A stretch of DNA of 64,000 nucleotides. Origin: Prosapia bicincta (lineage: Eukaryota > Arthropoda > Insecta > Hemiptera > Cercopidae). Positions 46,383-58,918 of this stretch are shown here, one piece after another. The notes below the pieces were generated by a model. The model saw nothing but the letters and a program-made list of their open reading frames with translations, did not search any database and had not been told where the DNA came from. Each line of letters starts with the position of its first letter. Positions within the stretch are counted from its first letter, which is position 1. Location: contig JBAIZL010000006.1 of NCBI GenBank assembly GCA_036971475.1, positions 1,226,001 to 1,290,000 of the forward strand, given 5' to 3'. The position numbers were made by a program, and so were the translations under genes.

Positions 46383-48432
46383 AAAAAGTGTTAATTTATT
46401 TCCTAATTACAAAGTTGAAATTTTTTAACATCAGAGAAGGAACAATTTCTGTATTCATAGTTATAAATAACAAGAATTAGAACCTAAGAAAAACACCTGC
46501 ATTACTTGCACTTTTCAAATGCTCATGCCATGCCAATTACATTTTCTCTTTGTAAATTATCCATTGTGGTTTTCGGACTAGGTTAATTAGCTAAGACAAG
46601 TTAGTAGTAGCAAGTAAAAAGACTAGCCCAGCTAGTTATAAATGTTGTCATTGTTTGATTGATTTGTTTGCTTCAAGAGAGTTTATTTTATGATGTCACA
46701 CACAAGTTGTCTGTGCTTTCTATGGGATACTTATCAACTCTTGATACAGCATTTTTAAAGAAATATATTTATGGCAGACATCTAAACATAATAGAACAGT
46801 TCAGCTGTTTTTATGTCAACTGGATTGAAAAGCTCAGTACAAGTTTTACTTGGTGTTGGTCAGTAGCTGTAATTAGTGTATTCTTATGTACTTACAAATT
46901 AACAATAATATTGGGAGCCTAGAATCAAACAATCTTCAAACCGTTAGTAAAGTTAAATTTATTTTTACTAATTATGGTCACATATAGCAATCAATTAAAA
47001 AATAATAAACTAATTAAGGAACAAAATAGGAATACAAATATTGCATCCATATAAAAAATACAATATTTAGTGGTTTATGAGTGAGAATATTTTTGTAGCG
47101 AGGAATTACCTTGTACCCACTAGTATCCGGGGCTCGCATGTATTAGATCAAGTTAATCGCTTCTCAATGGAGATATTGTATTCCTAGGTTTGCGAATCTT
47201 GTACATTTTTCCAAGGTTATTTGTTAGTTGTATATTTGAAATTAGGTTGGGTTCAATTGTTCTATTCCACTATACTGTATTTTATTACTGATTCCCCTTT
47301 TATATACTCTTTATCATGTAGTACTTTATATTAGTTTTTTTATATGTCGTTTTATAGTTGTGTATTCTCATTCAGGGTTCTAATGTTACAAGTACATTCA
47401 GTGAACACCCTCTCTTATCTTGTAAATAATATTCTCCTAAACTCAATTAACTGTCATAAAAAAATATATAAATATTTGCCGCACTTTATGTCTCCAATAA
47501 CTTTGCATTTTACCTTCAAAGGATTAATCCTTACTCTAGCAATATTTTACGAATGCCAACAATCTTAGTTCCTATCTATGCAGTTAGACATAAGGATCAT
47601 TTCATTTGTTTTATTTCTGATTTTTATAGACATCTTATAATTGCAGAAGTATTATTCTAATGCCTCTATTAGTCCAGTATATATTTCCATTCTTCAAATA
47701 AATTTTGCTCTAGTTAATTAATTGCTTTCATAATTAAATTAACATTATTTTGATAAAAAAGTCACAAGTTTGTTACATTTTTTTATCATTATTAAAGAGA
47801 AAAATATTAAAATCTTATTTTCCTCTATCAGAAAAATGTTTACTTTTAGTGGAAAATAATTAAGTTTTGAATGTGACAAATTTTAGACGTAGTTCAGAGC
47901 CATCGATGAGGGTACTACTAAACAGCTTTTGAACATAGTAAGTTTTTTATTGGTTTTCTTTTGTAGTCAATACATCTGGCAATTATAACAGAGGACAGAC
48001 CTAACCTATAGCTCATCAAATTCAACACAGCATCTTACTTTCGTAAATTTATTTATAGGATTTAATAGGTAGACATCTCTCTTTGGCCCTGTTAGAGAAT
48101 AGGTTCTACTTCAAGTAAGCAACTCTCCCCACCCAAGCCATAAATATACTTTAGTCCCACTACCAAGGAATACCTGTCTCATGGGTTATATTCTTATACC
48201 TTTATTCTTCGTGTCCCTGCACAGCTATGTGAACACATCTATTTTATTTGGACAAAGAGTGAATCTGATCCAGTTAACTGATACAATAATGCTTTCAGTT
48301 AGCTGTTACTTTTCTTATGTCTCAAGCTAGGGTGGTTTTTATGTCATTACTAAAAAATAGCGTACTAAATACATTAAACCTGTCCAAATTTGTTGATTTC
48401 ATCTTCACGTGAGCTTTAAATCAGTTACGGTC

Positions 48433-48474
48433 TGAGTTGACAATGGGACACATCTCTCGAAACGGCCGTCCTCA
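48433..48474 (+). ncRNA. Hammerhead-like motif, variant core (family G)
   Basis: Stem I TGAG; variant core TTGACAAT; GGGA...TCTC stem II; GAAA; stem III ACGGCCGT (self-complementary); cleavable C (a GUC site); stem I CTCA. The same module, with CTCCT before GAAA, is at 55257-55298 next to a PLE tail; damaged copies are near 10600 and 59310. The core deviates from CTGANGA, so activity is less likely. Confidence 0.4.
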
Positions 48475-48998
48475 ACAAACAAAGTAAGTGCTACTATAGG
48501 CAAGTTTAAAACATTTAAAAGTGTTTAGTGATTAAACATGTATAATAGTAAAACTTCTTCCCGCATCTTTCATAAGGAATAATAGTAGTAGTGCTTCTAT
48601 CATAAAAAATTATAAAATAGAGGAAAATAAATTAATCATACCTAAATTCACATCTTAAAACTATTTCAGTCCTGTTTTACTTGTAACAGGAATGTATATT
48701 CAGGTGGGTTGAAAAAAAATAAATAATTTTTTTTGGATCGCTTTAGTGCAGAAAAGTTGTGTATTGTAATAAGAAGGATAACGACAAGCAAAATTTAAAT
48801 ATCTTTCAGTATCTTCCGGTCGTACAACGTACTGAAAGTACAAAACACACAATGGTGTGTTAAATTTTTATATTAGCTAAAATGTTTATAAGACATGCGC
48901 TTTAGTTTTTAATGCTTGATTGATGGCTTAAATAACTCAAAGATATTACATTCTTAGCAATAATATATATTTTTCTCCTCACGCAACACCCTAGAAAA

Positions 48999-50420
48999 AT
49001 GGAAATTTATAAATATTTCTCAATTATTGCTCTGCGTTCACACGGCATTGGATTTATAGCCGAGACAGGTTATTCCTATGTGTTTGACAAGAGTAAAATC
49101 AGAAGGGAAAAGAGTCAAATTAGGACAGATTTAAAAACTAAGTTTATCTTATTGACAAAGGTTAGGGCCTTTGTCGGGTGAAAAGTAATCGGGAGGATGA
49201 GACTTTGGTCATAGAAAAATTTAATGCCAATTTCCCAGTTATGTTAAAGAAGAACACTATTCACTAATCCAGGGACATGGATCAGCTTATATTGGACATG
49301 TGTCTCCATCACCAAGTTCATCCTTAGATATAACTACGAATATTATTACCGTTTGTCTGAACTGACTATGGAATGGACAATTTGATGGAAGAATGGTGTT
49401 ATCCAAAAACTAGAAAACATCCGCTACAGTGGAGAATATGTCTCCTGTAGTTTAATGAGCTCCTATTTTGCCACATTTTCCAACACATTGATGGTCAAAC
49501 TACAGGTCTTAAATCCTTTACTGGGCCAATCTGACAGCATCTGAATTACTGTGAAAAGCTTCCTGTGGCTCATTATGAACCAATTGGTTGTTCTATTCCT
49601 GTTATGAACAGCTTTCTTGAGCAAACATAAACAGTATTTTTTGAAAATTTTCAGCACAATCACCTTGCGACATTGTCCATTACATTTAGCAAATCGGGAC
49701 CCTGGTCTGTTGTCTCATTCTACATGACTGACTGCAGCCAACATAGTTTTTAGATTGTATATAGAATCATCAGATCCATCCAATTACTTGAGAGTAATAG
49801 TTGACTTCATTGTAAAACCATACATACCTATGTAGTTCGCAATAACATAAGCAATTATTTTACTCGCTGACCTAAACATCTATTTCAAGCAATCAAACAT
49901 CGCGATATTTAACCCATGAGTTACTTCAAGTTGTTAATCCAGTTATACAGAGAAATGCTTTTTTCATGTATCCAGAGAATCTTTTGTTGGTAATGCTTGT
50001 TGATGAAAGAGAACACATATTTGGGAGCTGGATACAGAAGAATCTTGAGAGCAAGACAAAGAGTCTCTAAAAATAAGATTGTTAGAGATTTCAAATCACC
50101 TAACATGAACTTCCAAGCTTCGGATATACTGAAATTAATTGTAATTCTTGTGTGTTGTATACTCACCCAATGCTGCATGAGCTAAGTCAAGATGAAATTA
50201 AATCATTCATCAAGTCGGACCATAATCCAATAATAGAAATACAAAAGTGTTCCCGACACACTCAGGCTATGGAAATATGAGTGAAACTTGTGACAGAGAA
50301 CTCAAATGAAGTTTGTAGATATGACGGTAGAGATCACTACATACGAGCAACAATAAATTATAGATCAGTTAGGGCACCAAAAAATCAGACTCTGAATGTG
50401 TTGTGTAGTAGGACTAGATA
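48999..50420 (+). pseudogene. Degenerate copy of an uncharacterised repeated insect gene family
   Basis: Pieces in shifting frames match blocks I recall from a repeated uncharacterised protein family abundant in hemipteran genomes: HPLQWRICLL*FNELLF (family 'PLQWLVCLLHANELP'), QHIDGQTTGLKSFTGPI and NYCEKLPVAHYEPI (49440-49580), RRILRARQR and VRDFKSPNMNFQASD (50025-50125), PMLHELSQDEIKSF (50167-50208), and HTQAMEI*VKLVTENSNEVC followed by RDHYIRATINYRSV (50257-50380). At least two frameshifts and several stops occur. The function of the intact family is unknown to me. It lies in the intron between the Gasp-like terminal exons. Confidence 0.6.
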
Positions 50421-50898
50421 TACAAAATTACCAAAACACAGTTGCAAATAAAGGATAGGCAATGGAAAATAATTCCCTCATGTAATGATTTAAATGTAAT
50501 GTAAGTAGCACACTGTACAATTGGATGTTTGTTTGGGTTGGATGTGAAATGGAACTCAAAGTGCAAATACCTCCACGTGGTGAGTTCTGGGTTGTTTTTT
50601 TGGGCAAGCGAAGAGTTGCACAGTGACAGTGAAAAATATTTGTAAATATCCTTCTTTATAAAAATTGTGTAACCGAAAATAATACTATCAATCAGAATGT
50701 AATATTTTTGAGTTATTTAAACTACAAAACACGCATTAAAAACTAAAGCGTAAGTTATATATTATAAATATTTAAACTATTGTAACTATTTAACAAAGAA
50801 TTATGTTTTTCAAAACTTTTCGAAGTCTTTCAGAATGTTGAGCGACTGGAAGATATTTATATTTTGTGTACTGTTTCTCTTCTTATTACAGTAGGCAA

Positions 50899-51022
<124 letters not shown>

Positions 51023-51859
51023 ATAATTGAATCCAGCATAAAATCATGTTCTGTTCTATACGGAAAATTAACTTTGTACAATTTTATATCTATTTATGAA
51101 TTCATATCGTATTCGCTTTTTTTGTTGAACACTATGCCAAACGTACTTACACGGTTTAAAAAACTATTTATAGTTGGGTCATTTAAAACTACTTTATTTT
51201 GCTAAGATGTATTTTTGAGTATAATTTATATAGGGATGACAACATCAATGACAGTGGAGTAACCAGTTCTTTGTAAAATGAACTGATTGAATGATTTAAT
51301 TCTTAAATCATGGTGTATTAAATAATATGAACAAAATTTCAATTTTGCCTTTTGAAAAGTGTTTACATTACAAATGAATAAATTAACAAAGTATAAAAAT
51401 TGACATAAATATAGATAAAATGAATAAATGTTTGAAATTTTATATATGATGGAGGCATTGATGGCACCATGTACACCATTCAATAATTAGGGATTACCGC
51501 AGTTAAAAATATAACTATTCACCAAATACAAAATAATTAATTATCAGCCACTTCAGTTGTCCAGTACATTCAATGAAATGTTTATGTGTGAACTTAGATA
51601 ATATTGTGTATGCACTCATTTTCTATTAAATTTTTTTTCTTTAAAAAAACAGATAAAGTATTTTACACTGCATAAAGTTATTATCCTTAGACACTGGTGA
51701 TGGTTGAAAACATTAAATATCATAACTTTCATCATTTAAACAATTACTAGCAAGTGTTCTGAACATAGCTTAAATAAAGCTAAAAGCATCAAAATAAAAT
51801 AAAACAATAGTTTATGACTATCCAAATTTTAAATTTTGTAAATTTGTTAAAAATTACTG

Positions 51860-51905
51860 AGACAGAAAGTTTTCGATCGCTATGTGGCGATCTTCATCAG
51901 TGTCT
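51860..51905 (-). ncRNA. Hammerhead-like motif, left arm of 51800 palindrome
   Basis: Minus strand: stem I AGACA, CTGATGA, extra A, stem II GATCGC-CACATA-GCGATC (6 perfect pairs), GAAA, AACTTT in the stem III position, cleavable C, TGTCT. Stem III is damaged; comparison with the other arm (AACATT) suggests an AACGTT ancestor. Confidence 0.55.
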
Positions 51906-51929
51906 TCCGATGTAGAAAAGACAAAGAGA

Positions 51930-51975
51930 AGACACTGATGAAGATCGCCACATAGGTATTGAAAACATTATGTCT
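51930..51975 (+). ncRNA. Hammerhead-like motif, right arm of 51800 palindrome
   Basis: Plus strand: AGACA, CTGATGA, A, GATCGC with a mutated 3' strand (GGTATT), GAAA, AACATT, A, TGTCT. Stem I and core are intact; stem II has decayed. Confidence 0.45.
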
Positions 51976-52483
51976 CAGTAAGTTTTAACAAATTTACAAA
52001 ATTTAAGGTTCGGATAGTCATAAACTATTGTTTAAGTGATTAATAAGATTCACCGAACGTAATGGACTACAAAATTCAAGAATAAAACAAAACTCAACAA
52101 GAGTAGTAAAGTCTAGCTAATATTTGAATTATTTTTGATTTGCCCTGTTATTCCAGCTGTACTTTTAAAAAGTATTTCATCTATACTAACGTTAATATTT
52201 TCCAAAAAATTTACTAAATAGGTTAAAGAAGAAAATAAACTGTTTGAATTTCACTAAAATTTGTATTATTAAATCCATAAACTATTTTAACTTTATATTT
52301 TTAAAAAAAATTTAAAAAAAGTTAAAAGTAACACATTTATATGTGTTACCTAAATGTATTGTTTTCTAAAAAAGCTTTAAAAAAATTTACTCATTAGTTG
52401 AATAAATATAATAAAATCTGAGCAACTCTATATGACTTTTATGTTTATTATATATTTGAGTACAGTTTTCTGCTTTTCATAAT

Positions 52484-52695
52484 GTTACAATATCCTCCTC
52501 TGTTGACATGTTTCGGAGTGACTCCATTTTCAAAACTTAAATCTTACTCTCCAATCTTTTAACTATCATTCTCTGGCTGAGTAAGTTGAAATTCTTAATA
52601 TACTTATCTTCATTTCTACATGAGTACGATTTAAGTTTTGAAAATGGAATCACTCCGAAACATGTCAACAGAGGAGGATATTGTAACATTAAAAA
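52484..52695. repeat. Palindrome with hammerhead-like arms (stem III ACATGT)
   Basis: The arms TGTTACAATATCCTCCTCTG...CATGTTTCGGAGTGA and inverse enclose an 80-bp spacer. Plus-strand motif 52635-52669 and minus-strand motif 52536-52502 read GTT, TTGAAAA, T, GGAG-TCA-CTCC (one change in the right arm), GAAA, ACATGT, C, AAC. Two core bases differ from CTGAAGA in both arms. Confidence 0.75.
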
Positions 52696-53850
52696 AGGCA
52701 TATAACTGTACTGAAATATATTGAAATATTCTTAACAAAAATGAAGATTAGCATATTAGGAATTTTATATTTAATGTTAAACATTTGTCGTTTCAATGCT
52801 AACTTTAGTGTTAAACATAAACAACTTTTATAATATCAGCAACATATTCTAAAACTCAAGGCTGGAGTAATAACAGCATAGGTTTATAATATTAAAAATA
52901 ATAACTCTTGAATATTTAATTTGTATGTGTTTTCTATACAGGTTAATGAAGTGACAAATTAGACAATTGTAGAGTTTTTAAAAAGCAATAAACAACAGTA
53001 AAACAAACAAAATCCCAGAATATATCCACATAAAAATACACTCAGTGATCCAAAGAGCATGTTATGACTGCCTTCGTGCAATGAAGAGAGTATTAGGAAA
53101 TGTTATTTACAGAAGCCATATTGCATGCTGCAAAGTTTGTGATCGAAAGGTTAGGAAAGGAACAATTACAAAAACAATCAAGTAACTGTGACCAACTTTT
53201 ATTGACACTTGTACTCAATTACAGGGCTAAAGTTGATCTAAGAACTGATCACTTTAGCTCAACAACATAAATTATATGTTATTGTGTGTATTATAATTTA
53301 ATTTTGTTATACATAAGCTATATATAAACACTTATAAATATATAATACAGGTATGCTATGAATTTACAAAATGGAGTAAGAATAATTTTGTATTCTAAAT
53401 TCTGTTATACAAACCAGTTATTATAAATTTGAATTATTAGATCGTTTTTTAATTTTGTTTACAGGATATTAGAAAATAAAATAACAATATTTAATCATCT
53501 ATTATGGATTATGGCTCCAAAATCAGAATTACTGAAGCACTGCCTGCTTTAAAGCTACTATAACAAATTAATTAACAATATTTAAATGACTTTGAAGTCA
53601 TAACCATAAAGTGACAAGATTTTAAAGTTTTATATAAAACATTTTCACTCACGGAGTGAACAGTCACACGACCGATAACACATCAAAGTTTCAACGTAGT
53701 TCAATTTCTCATTAATTTATTTAAATCGAACGTTTTTGTTTCTGTTCAGTACGATTGTTTACGTGCGATAGTTATTCTTTGTGCATATTCAGTGATCGTG
53801 TTCACTGAACTGTTAAAGTCTTTTGTATCACGACAGTCTCCTCAACTATT

Positions 53851-54052
53851 CTAAGCGGATTCGTCGTAGTTGTCCTTGGCAGGGAGAGGTCTGGGCGATG
53901 CAGAAACTGGCCTAGTGCTGGGGTTGTTTGGCCTAGGTTTTGCTGCGGGCTTGGGAGCTGCATTATTGTTGCTTCGGGCATTGCCTGAAAGGCCAGCTAA
54001 CAGTTCGCTCTTGCGAATACTCTTCAGATCCAAGTCTCCGTAGTAATCCTCA
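53851..54052 (-). CDS. Gasp: Gasp-like chitin-binding protein, alternative terminal exon b (long tail)
   Basis: Acceptor CCTTACAG. With the TG from the exon at 57171 it reads C-EDYYGDLDLKSIRKSELL, then a 50-residue Ala/Pro/Asn/Ser/Arg-rich tail (APKPAAKPRPNNPST ... RPLPAKDNYDESA) to TAG. The first ten residues duplicate those of exon a at 45995, showing the two exons are homologous. The low-complexity tail has no domain and would change the C-terminus of the secreted cuticle protein. A candidate AATAAA lies on the minus strand at 53716-53721. Confidence 0.85.
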
Positions 54053-55256
54053 CTGTAAGGTTGTGTTATTGGTTAAAAGTTAGGAAAGGAGGGAAAGAAA
54101 AAAAAATAAAACAGCCAGTAAATAATCGTGCAATTAATAACATGCTTAAATAGATTCATGAAGAAAACAGTTTTCTGTAACACCTCTAAACTACCTTTTT
54201 CAAAACAAAAAAAATTAACTTTTAGTATCAAAAACTATTTTTTTCCTAAAAGTCCAATGCTCTTTCCAGTTTCAGGAATGTGCACAGAAACATGCATAGA
54301 TTAAGAATATTTGGAACAATATACAAATTCAATTAACACTTGTTTAATTACAGTAATTAGTAATTTTAAAATTCTATCTAAAACAGTTAATAAAATAAAA
54401 TTGAGAAGTATAAAAAAATTTTACGTTAATAAAATTTTCATTATTTTAAAATGTGTTACAAAGTTCTTATTAGTTATATACATAGATAAATATTATTCTG
54501 ATTTTCATTGAGTTTAAAACATAACTAAAAACATCTTTACAGGAAAGATTTTGCAAAGACCTTACTGAATCACTGTATGGAAAACTATTTGAAATAAAAA
54601 TATTAAATAAAGTAACAGAAAGTTGTAAATGGAATTTGAAAATTGTTTTTAAAGATCATTTATGCTTCCATGCAGCTTGTGGAGAGCCACAAATAAAGTC
54701 ATTGTAAAAACACCTAGGAATGCATACAGAATATGGGTTATGTGGTATGTATATATGAGTTTGAAGGTATTTTTTTTATATGATTTTATAATACAATTAA
54801 TTATTATGTAGCATTGTGGTAGATTGGTTTGCTAACTTGTGCTTCATTTCTAACATATTTTTAATAGAAATGTAATTTATTAAACAAGTACCTAGTTATT
54901 TTTAATAAAAAATAATACAATTTATAAATAAATGACTATTTATAAGGTTTATTTATTTATTTTTATTCTGTGAATCATTTTATTGAAATTTAAACCGCTT
55001 TGTTTTATAATTGTAAAGCGATTTATGTCTGTTCAAAGAATTTTTAGTTGCATTATTACAGTGAAGATAGTAAAACAAACATTCAGATGAGTTTGATAAA
55101 AATATATGTAATTGAGTTTATGTTTCTTGTCTAGTCATGTGACTTAACAAAAGATATATTTGTTTTATAAGGAATTGAAGAGTTTAAATTAAAATATCAT
55201 TAAAACACTTGTGAATATTTACAAACTTGCCTATAGTAGCACTTACTTATATTTGT

Positions 55257-55680
55257 TGAGGACGGCCGTTTCAGGAGATGTGTCCCATTGTCAACTCAGA
55301 TCGTAACTGATCTCAAGGTTTTCGTAGGTTAGGGTATTAGGGTGGGGTGGGATATTATGTGATATTACTTTGTAAGTATTAGGAGTTATGATGTCAAAAG
55401 GTGTGTGTGAGTTATAATGTAATTGTGTATTGAGTATGTGAGTAAGTGTAGTTTAAAGTGTCTGTATATTTCGTATTGTTTGGTTGTGTAACGTTGGTTA
55501 TTTCTGTGTTGTTTATGAAGAATTTGTAGGTTAGATGTTATGTCTATGTAGTCATGTTTTGTGGAGTTGGGATGATCGGCGAAGTTTGATTGGTAATTAT
55601 TGTTTGTTAGTGTATTTATATGTTCTTGGTAGCGTGTGTAGAAAGACCTCTACACTTACTTTTATAAGTAAGTACTACTA
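55257..55680 (-). pseudogene. Penelope-like element 3' end with hammerhead-like motif
   Basis: The minus strand reads RYQEHINTLTNNNYQSNFAD, then YIDITSNLQILHKQ and TTKQYEIYRHFKLHLLTYS, the PLE pattern after the GIY-YIG nuclease. It ends in the family G motif at 55298-55257: TGAG, TTGACAAT, GGGACACATCTCCT, GAAA, CGGCCGT, C, CTCA. Frames contain stops near the 3' end. Confidence 0.65.
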
Positions 55681-56282
55681 TAGGCAAGTTTGTAATTATT
55701 TACAAGTGTTATAGTGAAAAGTAGTAGCTCACGTGAAGATGGAATCAACAAATATAAAATATAATTTTAACAATCTGAAGGATGCAATTTTATTTTCTTC
55801 TATTAAATTTAAACAAATATCAAGAGAAAGTGTTTTTCTCAATAAAAATTAAATTATGTAAGTATAACTATAGAGAAAAATATAGCTGTCTATGCCTAAA
55901 GAAAAAATATCAGTTCTGTAATGTGGAATTTAAACCTGATAAAGTTTATTTGCCCTAATATAGCAATCTGGTGTGAGTTAATATTAAGTTAATTTTAGTC
56001 ACAGATTGAGATTGTCACAAGATTAATCACAAACAGTTAAAGCACATTCACATGCAGCACACCTTCTTAAATCCATTTAGTGTGTATATGCATTATTTAA
56101 AAGTACATTAAACTTTTTTAAATTTACATTTCCATTTCAAATTTAACTGCAATTTGTAAAATTAATTATATAAAAATATATTATATACATTTAACTCTAC
56201 AATATTTTAAACATAGTATTTCACTAATTTGAGAATTAATAGGATGAACTAGTGGTTATTATTGTATTTAACACAACCTTAG

Positions 56283-56589
56283 TATAGAGTGAACCATGTA
56301 ATCGTGAACTTGGCCTTGAGAGACTACATCTTCTGAAAACATGTTACTTATTCAAAAGTGTGCTATACATCAACACCTGTATGTAAAATACGATCAGTCA
56401 TAGCAAAATTACAGAAGTCTACATTCAGCAACACATTTGTACGTTTTACTAGTAGTTTTATAATTACCATAAGTGTTTTGACAGTCCTTGTCATGTTTTT
56501 AGGAAAGTTTTTATACTGACCCTCTAGCCCTTGCCTTGCCTATTGCAATCTCCCAAGGCCAAGTTCACAATTACATGGTCCACACTATA
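56283..56589. mobile_element. MITE with about 40-bp terminal inverted repeats
   Basis: Ends TATAGAGTGAACCATGTAAT...GAACTTGGCCTTG and the inverse CAAGGCCAAGTTC...CCACACTATA. A further inner inverted segment is present. Length 307 bp, non-coding, superfamily not determined. Confidence 0.7.
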
Positions 56590-57170
56590 CATTGGTGTGG
56601 ATTTTAATAGACTGTGTATAAGACATATGTGTATTGTTTTGTGTAAGTGCATAATTGTGCAAGAGTAATTCATTGCAGTATAATATTCAAATACTTTTGT
56701 TGGAGTTTAAATTAATATTAAAACGTATTTAAATTAAATGCAATAATAAATTACTGAACAAAATTTAAATTTATATAAAACATAATGTTTTGCATTGCAC
56801 AATGTGAACTTTGCGAATGTCTTAGTCATGGCGAGATACTAACAGAGTGTTTAGTACGATCAGAAACGTATCGGCTCATTAGGTTTTCCATAAATTTATT
56901 TAAATTTTAAGTTTTGGAAGTCATGTTTAATTCAAATTTAAAAATTTTGCTGATCTTCATAGATAATAAAACCTGTGTCAAAATATATGTTTGTAACTCT
57001 GTTGAAATGTTTAAAAAGTTATTTATTAATTTTACTAGATATTACTTGATCTTTGTGGATGCAAAACATTATTTTAATTTTTCACTTTTCAATAAATATT
57101 CAGTAAATTTGTTTACTACTGAGGCATTTTTCTAACGTTTTCTTCTAATAATTAATTCAAAGTAACTTAC

Positions 57171-57390
57171 CAGCCAGGAACATCTTCAGGATCTTCACAG
57201 TTGCCTGTGCCTTCAGAATCACCGATCTTGAAAACTGTTCCAATCGGACATCCGTACTCACGAGCAATGCCTTCTAAGCAAATGTAGTACTTTCTGCAGT
57301 CATCAGGATGAGCGTGGCGAGAGAAAGATCCAATGCTTGATCCGGCCTCTCCTCCGGCTTGAGCTTGGCAGTTAAACCCGTGTCCAACTT
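57171..57390 (-). CDS. Gasp: Gasp-like chitin-binding protein, third chitin-binding domain exon
   Basis: Acceptor TGATTGCAG, donor CTG|GTAAGT. Phase 1 in, phase 2 out. Encodes EVGHGFNCQAQAGG... then GSFSRHAHPDDCRKYYICLE and GIAREYGCPIGTVFKIGD and GTGNCEDPEDVPG(C). The six-Cys ChtBD2 spacing (CRKYYIC, x9, x16, x8) and the PDDCRKYYICLEG block are those of Gasp domain 3. Secreted protein binding chitin in tracheal and epidermal cuticle. Followed by either of two terminal exons. Confidence 0.93.
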
Positions 57391-57639
57391 CTGCAATCAT
57401 TCATTTGAAACCTTTAAGTCAGATTATTTAGGTTTTTAAGTCAGTATAATTTAAATTTTTATGAGATAAGAAACAAACAATTTGAAATTGCATACATGAA
57501 ATGTAATCGCAAAAGCTGCTAATTTTAACTAACTAAAATGTTTTCTAATTTATATTTTAATTTTGAAATCTTGTTGTTATTCATAACGAGCTGGTTGTTA
57601 ATCACTTATTATACTTTGAAATTACTTGCGACCAGACTT

Positions 57640-57795
57640 TTTGTTAACTATAAGTTGTTAAATTGTTTGCTTACACTTGGAGGAAACGTTTTCGTCTTAC
57701 GACTGAGGCTGAAAAAGTTGTAAGATGAAAAAAATTTCCTTCAAGTGTAAGTTAACAATTTAACAACTTATAGTTAATTGAATGTCTGGTCACAA
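57640..57795. repeat. Palindrome related to the 27880 motif
   Basis: The arms TTGTTAAATTGTTTGCTTAC...GGAGGAAACGTTTTCGTCTT and inverse. Plus strand right arm: GAGG, CTGAAAA, GTTGTAAGATG, AAAA, a decayed form of the hammerhead-like motif at 27880; the left arm, minus strand, keeps GTCGTAAGAC-GAAA-ACGTT-T-CCTCC but has lost the first core block at the centre. Confidence 0.75.
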
Positions 57796-58729
57796 GTAAT
57801 TTCACAAGTGTAATAGGTTATATTTTAAATCATAATTAAATTTTACACAATAGTGTTTTGTGAATAGACAAATATGTCCTAGACTGAAACAAATTGAGAG
57901 GATTGAAGGCCATAGAACTATTTATTAAAATCTCCTTTCATGTTTAATTTGTTGTAGAATTGTACTTTTCTCTAAAAACCAAACAATTTACAATTTACAA
58001 TTTTCAATTGTTTTAAGACAAATGTATTCAACATAGATATTATAATATTGACAACAATCAAGCAAATAGAACTTTGAATAAATATTTACTCATATAATAA
58101 TATTATGAGTTAACAATACAAGACTGAAAATATGTAACATTTAGCTTTTGACAAAGACACCATATGGACAGTACATGGATAGTTTAAAAAGTATGTAGTT
58201 TCAGTGGCATATAAGGACACAAATTTCAGGGGGTGCCCCAAAAACCTGTGTTTTGAGGAGGGGGTCCAGAGGAGCTATCCCAGGAAAATTTTGGATATTG
58301 ATGTCTTAAAAACAAAGGTTTTAGGTATATTTTGGATTTTGTTAGAATGATAGTTTAAATATATGACGTAATGGAAAATATTTAAATATAGAAAGTATGG
58401 AGGCTCAGCTTATAGAAAATCACATGTGGTCATGTATCTACTAATTTTGCCTTTTAGTATTTGAAATTGAAAAAGGGGCCCGAGCCCCCTTATACATGCT
58501 CTTGGTGAACACTGAAGAAAAAATGAATAAGAAATTGTAAACAAACATATTTTACAACTAATTTTCAAAACTAAAAAAATATTTTATGGGGATGTTTTAA
58601 TTTGTTTAGACCGGCTTAAAAATGTTTTTCAATTTAAATAAAATTGGCTTTTTAAAAACAGTGCAATTCAATGTTTTCTGCGTCGAATTTGAATAGTTTT
58701 GGATGTAAAAGAAAAGAAAAGTTACACAC

Positions 58730-58918
58730 CTTCTACTTTACATTCTGGGACTTGGTCAGCCCACATACACACTCTAGATTCACGATCATAAGCTAAGCCT
58801 GGTGAACATTGGTAACGGCTAGCTTCTCCATTCCAACAGTTCCAGAAAGTGTCACATTTCTGTTCATCCGGGAAGATTCCGTAGAGTCTAGGACAGTTAG
58901 GTGTGCCTACTGCTGGTT
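58730..58918 (-). CDS. Gasp: Gasp-like chitin-binding protein, second chitin-binding domain exon
   Basis: Acceptor TTCGGTTACAG, donor G|GTGTGT. Phase 1 at both ends. Encodes EPAVGTPNCPRLYGIFPDEQ, KCDTFWNCWNGEASRYQC, SPGLAYDRESRVCMWADQVP and ECKVEG. The six cysteines with CDTFWNC, x9 and x12 spacing are a complete ChtBD2; the aromatic residues expected to contact chitin are kept. Too short in one uninterrupted frame to be obvious by ORF length. Joins in phase to exons 62106 and 57171. Confidence 0.93.

Larger units (their letters stand above)
51800..52035. repeat. Palindrome with two head-to-head hammerhead-like motifs
   Basis: The outer arms AAACAATAGTTTATGACTAT and inverse total over 100 bp each side, with a 25-bp spacer. 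The sequence just outside the right end (GTAATGGACTACAAAATTCA) recurs at 701-737. Confidence 0.85.
54053..57170. other. Gasp-like intron with PLE and MITE debris
   Basis: Contains the PLE tail at 55257-55680 and the MITE at 56283-56589. The remainder is AT-rich with no supported exon. Confidence 0.5.

Noticed and set aside
46659..46922. 87-codon open frame
   Set aside because: No recognisable domain, AT-rich codon use, and no splice or start context; most likely chance within the Gasp-like intron.
53042..53184. Plus-strand frame with CYDC and CKVC pairs
   Set aside because: Only about 48 codons, without splice signals or a family I can name.
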